Shown here piece by piece: positions 1-12,954 of a stretch of 64,000 nt of DNA. The position numbers were made by a program, and so were the translations under genes. The stretch lies in NCBI GenBank assembly GCA_914767715.1, contig OU612069.1:3598001-3662000 (forward strand), in the 5' to 3' direction. This DNA is from Membranipora membranacea. Taxonomy: Eukaryota > Bryozoa > Gymnolaemata > Cheilostomatida > Membraniporidae. The notes beneath the pieces were generated by a model. It was not told where the DNA came from and ran no database searches. It worked only from the letters and a program-made list of their open reading frames with translations. Every line of letters begins with the position of its first letter. Positions within the stretch are counted from its first letter, which is position 1.

Positions 1-3000
1 TTGAATGGAAAACTTTATAAAATCAGCTTCAGTAAGTGAATATGAGATCTGCCTCCTTAGGTTATCACATTTGAAATAAAAATAGATTCTTACATCCAGC
101 TTGATCCAGCTTGAGACATACTCAGTAATGCTCTCATTCCTAAATGCTTTTTGTCTGAATGATTTGAAAATCAGCTTTTGAGTCATGAGCTGATGCTATG
201 TACTGAATGCATCCATCAGTGGGTACAATAAAACGAAAAATCAGACCGAATAAAGAGAATCAGCAGACAGTCTCAGGGCCGAAGTTTAGAAAACATGGTA
301 GGGGAGGCTAAGTCCGAGGTGAGTCCAAAGCATCACCAGGAGGGGTGCTTTAAGCTCCTCCCCAAGCAATTTAAGTTATATAAATAGAATATAGAAATCC
401 GAGAGGAGCTGATCCTGACATGGATTATTCAATTATAGTGATTTAGGTCACTTTATTTAGCTTTCTAGGGGAGGCAGTGTCTCCCTGCCTCCCCTAGAAC
501 TACGGGCCTGAGTCTAGAAGGTACTAAGGATTAAGGCTAATTTAATTCATATCTCTAATTCATAATCCTTATCTCATCTGACCTATTACTGGCAGCACAA
601 AAGATAAATTGCGTGTATGGAAAATAGCTCCGTATTCAAGGTTGTTTGATGTGTTTCAGCTATCCTTGATCACATTTAGGTAAAAGGTTCTTAACAACAG
701 ATATTGATCGGATCTAGCTTGAACAGGGTTTGACAACACTTGAGATAGACATGGCCAAACAGGAAAAAGAAAGGTTAAACATACTATATCCATAAACCTC
801 AGTTAGGGAAACACATCACACTTGGGTAGCTATTAGCAAACATAATTGGTCGGATGGTGATTGCTTTTTGCTATTAACGATGATATTTACTTGTGGCGGT
901 GAGTTTTTGAGGCTCGAAATAAGTTCTGGTTGGTGGTGTGAGCAGGTTCGACAACTATTCACAGTGCTGGCTATATCATGAGATATGCCAGGCCACCAAG
1001 CGTTTCTCATTCTCAGCACTTCTGTATTCCTAGATCACAGGAGTGAAGGCCTTTCAGAATACCATCTCGCTGGTTATCTCTATTTATAAAGAAGTAGGTT
1101 GTCAGCACGTGATAAAATAGTTTCTCCTTGCCAGTATGGTTTGGGGTTTGTCTTTACATCAAGAGATAATCAGGCCATCAATAAATGACAAAGTGTTTCA
1201 CCTGTTGAAGAGTTGTACATTTTATTAGCTCATGTAGGGGGTGGCCACTTGCAGGAAGTGATGTATAAGTAGATATGACTGCTAATTTTAATTCTCTATC
1301 GAGCCGTTTATCTTTACCTTAGCCTTAATCTTGTTCAGACAGTGGTTGTCTGAAGAGTAGATTGCCCATATTGTTGCATTTACAATGTTATGTTCTTCTA
1401 TGTTCAGAGTCGTTTATGCTTTTAAGTTGAAGATCGATCTGCGTGGTTTGATGTCAGTTCGCTTGTTACATTGGTATATCCTAAAGTGAACATCCTAAAC
1501 TTCATGCAGAATGACGCTTTATATAATGCTTCTAACTCGATAGTCGACCATCTTTATTCAGCATCTGTTAGACCTCTAAACTTAACACGATCACAACAGT
1601 AAAACCCAAATGAAGTGATGAAACAGTATGCAGCCGGGAGTCGTTTTCTAGTGGTGTCTGATTACACCCTGAGGTTGATCCAGTTTTTATATGAATTTTG
1701 CTCCTGAAAGCTTGGCTAAAATTTTGTCAACAGGACTTATAGGATGTGTTACGGCCCTTTGAAGTTTAGACACGGAAGAATATGTGGATTTCCTATAGGT
1801 ACTTGAACCATACCGGAGCACCCTTTAGATACCATACCCTTACTCTCCATCGTGTCTAGCTGCTTTTTGACTATCAGTAGTCGCGACTGAGACACCTCGA
1901 ACGGCGTGTGTATTACAGAGTTGGTTACATATCCTCCCTTAGCTGGATTCCATACAGCTTGGTGACATTGACTTTGCCTAAACTTGGGAATAAATATCAG
2001 AAAATTCATGGTGAAACTTTGCAGACTTATCATCATTTGAATCAATGTTATGCACATATTATTTGGCATTACATTGTATGAGACCGAGAGAAATGCATGC
2101 GCCTCATAGACTTAATAATAAACCTAGACAGGACACTTTATGGGCGGCGTACTGACAATGGAATGTGTAGAAGTAATGATGCTATGACTGATATACTGTC
2201 CAAAATCCAGGTTTTTTGTCGATAACTAAATCAATTGTGCTCGGATTTCAAGCTTGAAAATTACACTTGATTTAGCAACTTGTCTTAAACAGTTTGATAC
2301 TAATCTAAGGCTAAAATTTTTTGGAGGAGAAATAGCATCAAGTCGATAACAAGACGCTGCTGATTGTAAAGCCATTTTCAAATACAAAATTCGATAAAAC
2401 TTGATCGAGTTATGAACAAAAAACCTGGATTATGGACAGTAATTCAATGATGGCATCATTGCTTACTACACCTGCCAATGACATTACGTTGTCCCACAAT
2501 TAAGTGCCTCACTTCAGCTGTATATGGTGTCCTGTCTAGGTTTATTATTAGGTCTATGATGCGCCTTTTCTTAATAAGTTGCTATTTCAATCATTCAGAA
2601 CATAGATTTTCTCATCATTTTTCTATTGTCAACTCTGAGCTGAGCTGAGGTGAAATCGTAATCATTAATCGTTAATCATAGCACTTTACTTTTTTTTTTT
2701 TTCATTTGTAGAAGTTGGTGTGAATGCCTGTGCGAGTAACCCTTGTGGCCATGGAATCTGCTCTGATCTATCGACTGGTTATCATTGCCACTGTGATGAT
2801 AATTGGTCCGGATTGACGTGCTCAATATGTAAGTTCAAACTGACTGATTGCATAAACTGAAACCTTAAATCGTTCATGAAGCCAAGGATAGAATTGAAAG
2901 AGATGGTGCCTTCAAAATGTAATAGTAAAACAGGCAAGACCACCTATATGTCATAGCAAGAGCCAATAAAACTTGAGAATGTTGAGCGTGATGAAGGTCC

Positions 3001-3905
3001 CTTAAGTAGCCGTTACTGTTTTGTTTAATTGAAACAATACTGCAAAGTAGTGCTATATCTTCTTGCAATTTATTCTCATTCTAGTGATAGGAATTTCCAT
3101 TTTTCTTCTGCACAGAACATTTCTTTTATCTCACTATCTTTTGTTTTCAGCCACTCCGAGAACTAGTGAGTACTTATGACAAAATGTTACTGCACTGTAC
3201 AGATACAGTTACACATTAAAAGGATTGAGTGTCTACAATTCAATAGTACATTAATAGATTCATAGCCAGAGGGGGAAAAAGAGTTTTATTTCAAAAACAG
3301 AAAATCCATTGATTCACTTTTATTGTGGAATGTGAATTAGAATCCCAATGAAAGTGGCAGTTGCTCCAGCTTTGAGATTTTCTTGCAATCAGGAGTCAGG
3401 AGTGGTTGGTATTATGAGCCAGGGTCAATTTCCGGAGCCGGCTGTCATTTCTGATTTGGCACTGGCAAGCCATTCATCTTAACCAGGAGTATTCTGACCG
3501 AGACCAAAAATACAGGTTTTCTGTGTGCTTCCACACAGTATAAAGATCCCCTCTGCCTCTTCCAAAAAAGAGTAGCCGGCAACGGTGGGCAACTGTTACA
3601 GTGGGCATGGGTATAGGTTTTCTACTCCACACAAGCCACCTGGCCTTAAGGGGGCCTGTTAAATAGGGCGGCCAAATAAGACCTAGTGTATAGCATATGT
3701 GTATGTGCAAATATCAACAAATTTGCTATCAATTGTCATTATCACCATTATTAAAATCTGTCTCTATTCATTAGATGCAGTTTTTCCTGCACTGGGAGAC
3801 GATGGTGTCGCTGGCCATCTGATGAGCATAGGAACATCTGGGAGTGAGACCTTCCCAGTCTTGATCATCACAGCCTCCCTAACTCCCTTATCTTTATTCA
3901 ACTGA
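1..3905 (+). CDS. Partial second copy: 3' end of the EGF/GPI-tail gene (left arm)
   Basis: The left arm carries plus-strand copies of the last four exons of the minus-strand gene. They are the end of the last module exon (up to 31, reading LNGKLYKISF, donor gtaagt), the EGF exon 2712-2828, the microexon 3152-3166 and the terminal exon 3775-3905 with its stop. All splice sites and phases (1-1, 1-1, 1-stop) are intact and the EGF cysteines are conserved. The 5' exons would lie left of position 1. The two genes are tail to tail. It could be a functional paralogue or a duplicated 3' fragment, and the window cannot tell which. Confidence 0.7.
276..508. mobile_element. MITE of the GGCCCGTAG family, copy 1
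   Basis: This element of about 235 bp has GGCCGAAG/TACGGGCC termini. It has a strong internal hairpin near one end (CTAGGGGAGGCAG ... CTGCCTCCCCTAG at about 468-494). Other copies are at 36520-36751 (mirror), 43898-44140 and 47801-48024. The repeated termini and hairpin indicate a non-autonomous DNA element; no clear target duplication was found. Confidence 0.65.
800..2090 (-). pseudogene. Gypsy-like retroelement remnant (left arm)
   Basis: On the minus strand, 2069-1749 contains the start of an LTR-retroelement RT (an FEVSQSRLL segment followed by VKKQLDTMESKGMVSKG). 1019-816 contains the integrase zinc-binding region (AWWPGISHDIASTV, then CRTCSHHQPE). The sequence between is stop-ridden. 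The order RT then integrase on the same strand fits Ty3/gypsy. No LTRs were found. Confidence 0.65.
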
Positions 3906-5659
3906 TGACTTTTAGTGACACTGTCGTCCATCTTTAAAACTTTATCCTGAGAACCTAATGTATCAACTCACTTTACTATATTATGTTTAAATGTTGGCTG
4001 CCATATATTCATGATTATGTGTTCCCATACTGTGACTGTCTGCCAATATATACTTGTCACAAATTCAAATTTCAAATATGAATCTTTAAAATTTTAAAAT
4101 TATATACCACCTATGCTTGTGTGTGTCTTTTATCCTCTATTCTCAATTATTCCTGCAAGTTACGCTTACTATTCTTAGAAGTTTTGTGTAATGTATAATG
4201 CGAGCATAGCCACAGTTGGAACAAAAAAAAATGGAATGGCTATTATAATGTTGAATTTATACAAGTAGAAAAATATATTATTCTGAAGCATGAACTTATG
4301 AAGCTACAGATTTTCGAACTCCTGGTTCATCATAAATAGCCATTGATTTTAATGATTGATAAAAAGCTCAAACATAGACAGTTTCTCACAGGGTAAGAAG
4401 GTTAAGCAGCAGTGCTTCAAACTCTCAGCAAACTTTGGGCAGACAAGAGATACATGAAAGAACCAATGCTAAAGTAACCTGGTACTATAGTTTGAAGACA
4501 GCAATTGAAAGCACAATGTATTGGCACATTGAAAACAACATCGCATGCATTTTTAATTTTTTGGAGTTGTGTTCACCCACAAATTGAAAAGTGTCAGAAT
4601 TAATCCGCAAAGCAAACACTGGCTAAAACAATGAAAACTGAACACTACGCAGCTCTCAATGACGAATGTTCTTATTGATCACCTCATATAAATCATTGTT
4701 GTATATCAAAAGTAATTAATTTCAACAATTGGAAAGTTCACTGTAATCTGCTGTCAAGAGAATTGAGTAACATAACTGTCAAATATGAAGATCAAGATGA
4801 AATTGTGTGAAATAATTTATTTGCGCATTAGTTCTACAAGTTCTTTCTGGCTTAGACAATATACAAAGAAAAATCACCAAACATAAGCAAGCTAGCACTC
4901 TGTTTGAATTAAACCAATATAAAGTTAAAACTTCATTATGACAGCACAAATCACAGAAGTATTGATCAATAAAACATTGGCAAATCTAGTTGTTGCTAAG
5001 AATTGGAGGCAGAAAAATGTGTATCACCTAGTCAAATTATTCATCATAGATAATTAATTGGTGCTGATGGAGTTTAAATGGTAAGGATCTACTGCTCGGT
5101 CTTCCCTCCTCTGCTGTAATGAATGTATTCCCTTTTGAGAGAATCACAGCATCAACCTAACAAAATAAGATACAATACTATTCATTTTAAAACCCTCTAC
5201 AGAACATTTTCGAGAAATCATGAAGTTGAGTAGTTCTTAGAAAAAAAATGCTCGGCAATAATGAGCTAGAACAAAAATCATGAAACTAAAAATAGATTGG
5301 TGAGGTGACACAAATAAAAGTTCACAGTACAAATGGATAGATTTTTGTTCTTTTAGTCAACCACAACCTCTGCTTTCATTTAAGCAGCCTTGTCGTATTT
5401 ATAACAAGCTTATATCAACGGCAAATAGAAACACTTGCAAGCATCGCCAAGAAATATGAATCAAATCTATGCGTTTACTGCACTACCTAATTCAAATAAG
5501 TACATTATTTATTTTATACAATAATTATGCAGTGAAATTTGAGAATATAGTTGTCAAAGGACGCTGTATGCAGGTTTAACAATTTTACTTTCAGCTAGAC
5601 CTACCCTTTTAAATAGAGTGGTAGCCTCAGGGTTACGCTATGTTGGCGGGTGGCAGACA
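3906..5659. other. Gene-free stretch
   Basis: 3906-4757 mirrors 28378-29176 of the right arm and is non-coding. 4758-5659 is left-arm-only sequence in which I see no ORF, repeat or splice-supported exon. Confidence 0.5.
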
Positions 5660-5908
5660 CACTCTTCGTTTGTTTGTTTGTTTAATTTTAGGACCTCTCA
5701 TCCGAGAATGTTCACATAATAAAAATATGATCGAGCTTAGAAAAAAAATGCCCCTTGGTATACTAAATGAAACTATTATTACAATAAAAATTACACTACA
5801 GCAAAGTACTCAAAATTTACAAATATTGCACACTTCCGCTTCTCGGTTCAACATTTCGGCAGATATATGGTGCCCTCAGAGTTTCTTGTAGAGTGTCTGA
5901 GTCCCTCC

Positions 5909-6634
5909 TTACGCAGCGGGAGCCGATGTCGTAATGGGTAATGGGCCGAGTAGTTTGGTGGATGTCACATTGTCAACATTATGAGACTTGTTCATCGTTA
6001 GTGGTTTCGACATTGTCGTCTGTTTTTTGAGAGACAGATTAATTGTCTTAGTCTTGGCTGCGTTTAGCAACATCTTGTTCTCCAACGCCCAGTCTGAGCA
6101 CTCATCGATTAGTTTTTGACCGATTTCTAGTGGTTCGAATTCGACAGTTGTTTGAGTACTGCTGATGGTTGGTAGATTATCTTTTCTCAGGGCGAAGTAG
6201 TTTGTTGTGTCATCGGCATATTTAACAGTGGTGGCGGTTGAAAATTGGAGAGAATCAACAAACGCTAGCCAATGCGTGGGTCCACACAAGGTTCCCTGTG
6301 GAACTCCTGTGTTACAACTTGCGATGTGAGATTTCACGTGATGTTGCTTAATTACAGCTCGTTGCTGTCTGTTTTCTAGATAATCGGCAACTAAGGCGAT
6401 AAGCGAGTCAGCGAGCTCAAAGTCCTTCAGTTTTTGTAGGAGCAGAGAGTGGTCCATGAGGTCGCTGAAATCATATAGGATCATCTCAGCACCGATGTTG
6501 TTGATGTCGTCCATCGCCTTTGTGATGTCATCAAGGACACTCACAAGCGCATCTGTGCAACCTACACCCTGCATGTATGCGAACTGATTGCTTCTGAGTT
6601 TTGGCAGGAGTTTGTCGCGGAGTCGTCTGTTCAT
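5909..6634 (-). pseudogene. LINE reverse transcriptase domain
   Basis: This is an open 241-codon stretch of the LINE RT palm and thumb. Motifs in order are an FAYMQGVGCTDAL fingers/palm segment, FSDLMDHSLL (the usual catalytic Asp region F-D-F-S), GVPQGTLCGP and YADDTTN. The sequence upstream continues the RT in the same direction to about 6900 with one stop codon, so this ORF is the larger remnant of one polyprotein. Confidence 0.85.
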
Positions 6635-7462
6635 GAATAGCTCAGTGATTTTCCTGATATGCCAAAGAAGAGAGATGGGCCGATAATCTTTGCAGGTGGA
6701 TGGTGAGTTGGATGTTGCTGTCGGCGTGAGTTCGGCTCATTTGTAGATTGTTGGGAATCTTGCTTCTCTTTGTGATTGATTGATCATATCAGCTATGGGT
6801 ACACAGAGGTCTTCGTGGCAGAGTTTGCTTATCCAAGGAGGATATTCATTACTGTGGACTGACTTTTTGGTTTTAATGTTTTTCAGTGCAGTTTTGACTT
6901 GCCCGATTGATACCTCATCGACAGAATATTTCTCTTTGATCTGATAGCTTGGAGAGGGTGAAGTTGTTTCGGCGGCTACGGTAACGTAGTAGGTGTTGAG
7001 TTTGTTTACGAACTGCTGTGAGTGTCGTCAACAATGTAGTGCGTTGGTACCTTGGCTTTTGATTTACTATCAAAAGTTTTCACATTCTTCCACCAGTTAG
7101 CAGTGCCAGCTTTCAGGTGATTGATCTTTCGATCATAGGAGCTTCGCTTTGACTTTGCTATAGTTAGATCAAGCATAGTTTGGAGATAGGCAAACGAGGG
7201 TTTCCCTGAGCAAAAGCTTTCTCCTTTGCACATCTGAGCTTTTGTGTGAGAAGGGTTTCCCATGCAGGTGAGCTATCCTGAGCTATGCGGAATCTCCTTA
7301 GTGGAAATTTTTATGATAGATGTCAGTGACTATTGTTTGATATGCTTCTACCTTAGCATCCAGGTTTACGATGGGCTGCAGATATGACCAGTCTACCTTT
7401 GCTATATCAAGCCTAATTTTGTTTCTAGCGGTAGCTGTGACAGTATGTTTTTAAGCAAAGCA

Positions 7463-8197
7463 TTATTCACTAAAAACACAAGCGTGATCGGATTCACCAA
7501 GGGGGGCACATTTACTAACTTTTGCACACAGATAAGACTTATCATTAGTAAAAACTTTATCAAGGTAAGCATCTTTTCTGGTTGGGAAGCTTACTAAATT
7601 GGTGAGATTGAATATCCTCTCAAGAATACTGCAGTTTGATGTATTGAAATCGCCACCTAATACGATGGTATGGTTTGGATATCTCACGATCAGGTCGGTT
7701 AGGGTCTAAGTCAGGTAGTCTAGAGTTGTCTCCTTATTGGCTTTCGGCGGATGGTACAGGCAGCCGTAGATGAGAGATGTACAGGAACTGTTGCTGACTG
7801 GAATCTTTACCCAGATTGCAGAAACTATATCATCATTGAAAATGTAGGTGTGCAGCTGTTGTGAAGGTAGATCTGTAGATGTGTATATGGCAGAGCCTTC
7901 GCACCCCCGGTTCACACGGTGTGTTGAGTAGAGCTTATAGTTTGGCATCTGGATATCTTTTGTCGTCTTGAACCATGTTTCTGTAGCCAGGATAACATCG
8001 AAATGGTGTTTCGAGCAGATAAGTTGTAGTTCATCTGATTTCTTCGAGGTCAAGGATTGGCAGTTACCAAGAAATACTGTTGGTTTGTAGAAACTATCAT
8101 AGGATTGTTCACTGGCTCGTGGTATCTTGGTGAGATTTCTAGATGTTGGTCTCGTCTTATGTTTAAGGTTTGTAGTCTGGACTGCTCTGCTGGCCAA
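7463..8197 (-). pseudogene. LINE apurinic/apyrimidinic endonuclease domain
   Basis: Two adjacent ORFs (8197-7706 and 7687-7463) together show the endonuclease/exonuclease/phosphatase fold: an N-Q-S-L start, E-T-W-F, Y..P...N, G-G-D-F-N and S-D-H. They are separated by a stop or frame break around 7700. This domain nicks target DNA to prime reverse transcription in non-LTR elements. Confidence 0.8.
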
Positions 8198-8720
8198 GCA
8201 TTGTGCGCTTGCTGGTTGGCCATAGCCAGGGTAGGGGGGTCGAGCAAGGCTGCACTAGTGCAACCCCTGCTTCCCCTTTCACACCGTTGGATCCGGTCCT
8301 GTGATGATATGGACTGTTGTCATAGCGCATCACTGAGCAGTTATCAGATTACGACAATAGTTTCTTTGTTGGTATGCGTAGCAATTAGATGGTAGCTTGC
8401 TACTTACAATAGTCTGGATTCTCGATCCATTTGGTTCTGAGGTCGGGTGATTTTTCTGCTTGAGTATAGAGTCAATATGGCTCCATTCATAATTGTTGTT
8501 TCTTTGTTGATTATGCTGGATTTTTAGTAGCTGTTCTCTAGAGTATGTCAGGTGCTGCTTTGTCATTCTGAGTACGGTTGCGTAGCTTGGAGTGAGATCT
8601 TTCAGCTGGTGTGATTTAGGAATGTAGACTATTACATTATACAGGATAAAAATAACAAAATGTCTCATTTTTCTTAGAGCAGATTAAAACAAGACTTTTA
8701 GAATCGTAGCCTCAGAACGT

Positions 8721-9859
8721 TCCGAGGTCATCAAAGAACTTTCAAGTTTTAATGCCTCGGTTTCATCTGATGTCATGATCCACTGTAACCGTGCTTTCCT
8801 CCTTTTCAATTTCTGTCAAAATTCATAAATCATTAGGTAACTATACTAAAATTCCTATATATTGGCATTAATAGATCAATGATGATTTCATCGGATCTAT
8901 TTCCATAGTCTTTCATGCAGCGAAATCTTTTCCTGGCTTTTGAAATAGCCTCAGACTATGATAAATGCAGTACATTTTCTATTCTTCCGACAAGCAACTG
9001 AGTTACTTCTCTATTTTTATCATGCCGAAATCTGGAGAGAAAGATATATGAAGGTTCTGTCATTAATTTTGTTTATTGCACAGTATATCCTGTTGACTTT
9101 TGGTGGCATGCAATGTATCTTCTTGGCTATTAAGGGCCTGATTTCAATCCAGGAAATTTGGTAATTTGTAGTAGTAGTATTCTATTTTAATTAAAATAGA
9201 AACACGGAAAAAAAATACCTCTGTTTGCAGGCAAATTGTTGAATCACTGGTAAACACAGGATGAAATTTTGGAAGTTCTGTTGGCAAGAAGATAAAATAT
9301 TTGGGTTAAAGGCTATGGATGAAAACCAAAAACATTTTGTTGAAATATTGAAATAATTGTGATTGCATCTGCAGTACTGACAAGAAAATGATGTAATTAA
9401 TATGAGGGGAAAAAAGCACATCTCTTTAAAGAAAAATTGTTGAATTAGCAGTAATAACGAGGTGAATGCACTGTTAGCAAGGGATAAAGTTTTGAAAACA
9501 TTTCAGCAAGAAAATACAAGTTTCTTATTGGTCATAGACTGTGAATGGAAAACAAGAATAGTTCCTGATTAGTAAAAATATTATGATGGTATGCCCAGTA
9601 TTAACAGGATGAATATGTTATACGATATTTACAAGCTTCCATGGAAGCATGATGAAAAATAGTTTGTGATAATGCAGAGGTATGTTATAATAGTGTACTG
9701 GGCTGGGTAAGTTAAAGATGGTTGCAGTGGTTGGATTGTTCTTCGAGATGCCTCATTTGGCTTTTGGAAAAAAAACAAAAAATGTGATATGAGTTAACAT
9801 GAGTCTGTTGATCCTGAGATTATCATCTAATGGTTGTTAGGTGTAGGGTGCATTTGAGG
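8721..9859. other. Gene-free stretch, left arm only
   Basis: This is AT-rich sequence between the two LINE copies. ORFs are short and unsupported. Nothing was recognised. Confidence 0.5.
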
Positions 9860-10742
9860 TCATAATCTTCCACTAGCTGTCACATATGTCAGGTAAACAG
9901 TGTAGTTGCATGTCTCCGGGTTGGTGATTTCTCTTAGGCACTTGTGGTTCTTGCAATGGTATAGATAGTGTCTCGGTGATTCGTCTTCCTCGAGGCAAGT
10001 GCATGTTGGTGTGAATGTCAGGCCAAGTCTATAGAGATGGCTCTGTAGGTTGATGTGTCCAGTAAGTAGCTCCACTAGTATGGCTGCTTGACATCTGCTG
10101 ATTGTTAGTGGGAGAGGATACCTCTCTATATGTAGGGGATCAAGCTCGTGGAGGAGTCCTGCTGAGCACTCCCCAACGGCCAGGTGGATTTTCCATCTCC
10201 TTCTGTTCTCATGTTTTATGGTCTTCTGTATGACTGAGTTATAGAATTCTTTTGGTACAAACACTGCTGTCAGGATCAACTTAGTAGTGGCTGGTTGTAG
10301 ACCTGTTGTAATGAATGGAATAAGCATATTCCATTTCTTTGTGTGAGTACTTTTTGCTTCCTCTCTCTGATTATCAAAGTTGAGTTTATTGTCTAGTGTG
10401 ATTCCGAGTTCTTTTGTGAATTCAGCTATGTTGATATTCTCCTTAGCGATCTGTAACTGCTCTGGTTGGCCAGAGAACCATATTATGTCTGTTTTAGTGC
10501 AGTTAGCCTTCATTTTCCATTTCTGAATCCTCCTAGTGATCATATCGCACTTGTTTTTAAGTGATGTGTTCAAGAATGTACTGCTCGTCCCAGAACATAG
10601 AACTGAGCAATCATCAACGTATTGGAGCTGGTTACCCTCCATATTGTCCAGCATATCTCTGGTATTTATGAGGAATAGTAATGGCGATAACACGCTGCCC
10701 TGTGGCAGTCCATTGCTGCATGGTTTTGGTTGTGAGGTGTAG
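9860..10742 (-). pseudogene. Second LINE, RT C-terminal half (left arm)
   Basis: This is 277 codons of RT palm/thumb from MLSPLLFLINTRDML through QLQYVDDCSVL to an end with a CTCLEEDESPRHYLYHCKNH zinc-knuckle-like motif, as in I/Jockey-type LINEs. The catalytic motif is YVDD instead of the usual YADD. The RT start is missing. An inverted, truncated copy lies at 27856-28376. Confidence 0.8.
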
Positions 10743-10940
10743 TCATTAACCTGGAGTTTGATGTTTCTATTAATTAAATCAGATCATAAATATTTGATCG
10801 TTATACTTTTTGGGTGATAACTTGATCCCTCATTAAGCTTTTTGATTTGCTGCAAAATGTTGCAGATAATTAAGATGGATAATTTTGCAACTCAAATTAG
10901 TTTTCATTGATACAGGAATTTCACTGTTAGATACTTACGA

Positions 10941-11190
10941 TTAAGCTAGGACATATTCAATCTCCTTTAGATCATAGAGGTTGATAATTTTACTCCTGAA
11001 GTCCTTTGCTGTCTTGACATGATTTGGAATGTCGTGTCTTAATTCTTGTTGATTTGGTGTGCTGTTGTGTACAGGAAAGAACAGATCTTCTCTCAGCAAT
11101 AGGGTGGATTTAGGAATGACTACAATCGCATTTGATTGCGCACATTGATGCCTTGGGGTTCGAGATGCCGCCCCAGTATTTAAAATGGCT
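10941..11190 (-). pseudogene. LINE ORF C-terminal end (left arm)
   Basis: The frame QCAQSNAIVVIPKSTLLLRE, then DLFFPV and later DIPNHVKTAKDFRSKI, has the layout of the C-terminus of CR1-like RT ORFs (a basic start, an F-F motif, an F-R-x-K/R helix). It is mirrored at 27500-27720. It is a different fragment from the RT at 9860. Confidence 0.5.
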
Positions 11191-11883
11191 TTGTCATCAG
11201 AAACACTGCAATTTATAAACTTACACATAATGTTGTTAATTTTGAGTGAAATTAACACAATGACTAATCTAAGCATTTATTTGGTACCGCTATCAACATC
11301 TCATCCTATATGGCTCAGATTCTGTTTGCACAGAAAGGTCAAACTCACTCAGATTCTTATTGTTGTCGGTGACAAATTTCGCAGCAGAGTGACTGCAGAG
11401 TTAGTCAGCTCAATTTCTGACATGTTGTGCAATGGAATGATTCGTATGGTGTGGTTAGGAGAGTTATTCTCCTAAAACCAAAATATAAAATATTCATCTT
11501 CCCATGAATATATATAAAGGACACCTGGTTGCATTTTCGTAACATCGTTTCTTGCCGGCCGTGAATAAACCCTCTGACAAATCTTTATTTGCGCTGCCGA
11601 GCAAAATTATTCTACAAAACCACCAGTAGCTCTCTCAGATTGTTAGGCAACCATACTCAAACAATACTGGTATTTAATGCAGAGCTCATGAATGAAAGTT
11701 CGCTGAAATTCATGAACAAATGTGGTGTCAATAGAGTGAACTGTTTATCCTTCATAAAAAACCTGTCACGCCAACAGATCAGAATTTAAACCTCCAGCTT
11801 TGTGGTTGATCACATAGTATAATTATCAAGGTGTGTAGGATCACCACCCCGAGCACCCAAAATAGTCATGTTCTTTTAAATTT

Positions 11884-12290
11884 TTGAACATCATGGATGG
11901 TTATCAACTTGAAGCTGAAGAACAGTCCTGCTTCAACCTTCTTTCTAAAGTAGCTACTGACAACATATCAAATCGTAGTGCTGTTCGTATTCTAACTGAG
12001 ATAAAAAATTATCCCAATCTACGTAAGTCATGGAAGGGATTGATGTCAAGATCTGCACTGGTAGAGAAATTTCAGGTTATCAGGCTGTGTTCACATTGAA
12101 AGTGTGCATACTAGGACAGAGACATAGAGGGGAGCAAACTATGTGGAAACATAATAAAACAAGGGCGCCGTAGGAAAATTTGCCAGACTCCATTAACGGA
12201 TAGCATGTCAATGCCGTACCGCCCTATATCCACATGGATTGAGGATATTTTGAGAAGATATGGAGCCAACAAATTTATACAAATGTAAGT
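11884..12290 (+). other. Conserved coding-like segment mirrored at 26839-26410
   Basis: Both arms keep an open frame starting MDGYQLEAE and continuing through KVAT, NRSAVRIL and SWKGLMSRSALVE, then a stop. A second open stretch in another frame (RRRKICQTPLTDSM ... STWIEDILRRYG) follows and ends at a good donor (ATG|gtaagt). It is therefore an exon-like unit with a frame break between two parts. I do not recognise the family. Confidence 0.4.
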
Positions 12291-12954
12291 ATGGTGTATT
12301 GAATATGTTTACCTGCCAAGGGAATAGTCATCTATTTTGAAGGTAGAAAGCTTTTGTATTCATGATCATTTTTTGTGTGGCTAAGCTGGCTGACTTAGCA
12401 ATAATTTTGTAAGATATTTGAAAAAGGTTTCAAACAGTTATCGTTTTGCCCAGATAGACCAGACCCAATATCTAATAATAGTGTGTCTTGCATGAGGGAA
12501 TGTTAGCGTATCTAGCTTTTTAAATTGTGTCTTGTTTAAACTACTGTAACTCTGGGTATGTCAATTGACCAGATGGCATAAATACAAAACAGAGGATCAT
12601 GGAATCATAAAGTTGGTGAACCCATAATTGAACTTGTCCTATGAGTTTTAAGCTTGAGTCCCGGAAGTTGCTACAAAAACAAGATACATTCAGCGACTGG
12701 TTTGATAATCTAAGTTTCAACAGGATATAGAATGGCTCACATCTGAAGACTATGATTTTTCTTAAACCCTGCTGCTCAACATTGATTGGTGAGTTTGTGA
12801 GGGTTAGCTATCTTGATTCCTCACCTCTACCACTGCTATTAATTTAATGTTTCCTTCGTTTGGCTGAATAACACCAGAGAGATCTGATTTCTGTGTAAAT
12901 TTTCCTTGCCACATTATCTTTTTCTTTCAAACTCAATCATCAAGGTTCCCCTTT

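Larger units (their letters stand above)
5660..8720 (-). mobile_element. Nearly full-length CR1/L2-type LINE
   Basis: Reading on the minus strand, the order is an N-terminal region (8668-8330, with YSREQLLKIQ), an apurinic endonuclease-like domain (8197-7463, with GNCQSLTSK, ATETWFK, GGDFNTSN, ESDHACV), a linker (7263-7006) and a reverse transcriptase (about 6900-5909, with NTGVPQGTLCGP and the catalytic YADDTTN). The 3' end has a simple TTTG-type run (about 5667-5682, plus strand). Frame breaks between the endonuclease and RT, and an in-frame stop near 6740, make it inactive, but it is young. It lies only in the left arm. Confidence 0.85.
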
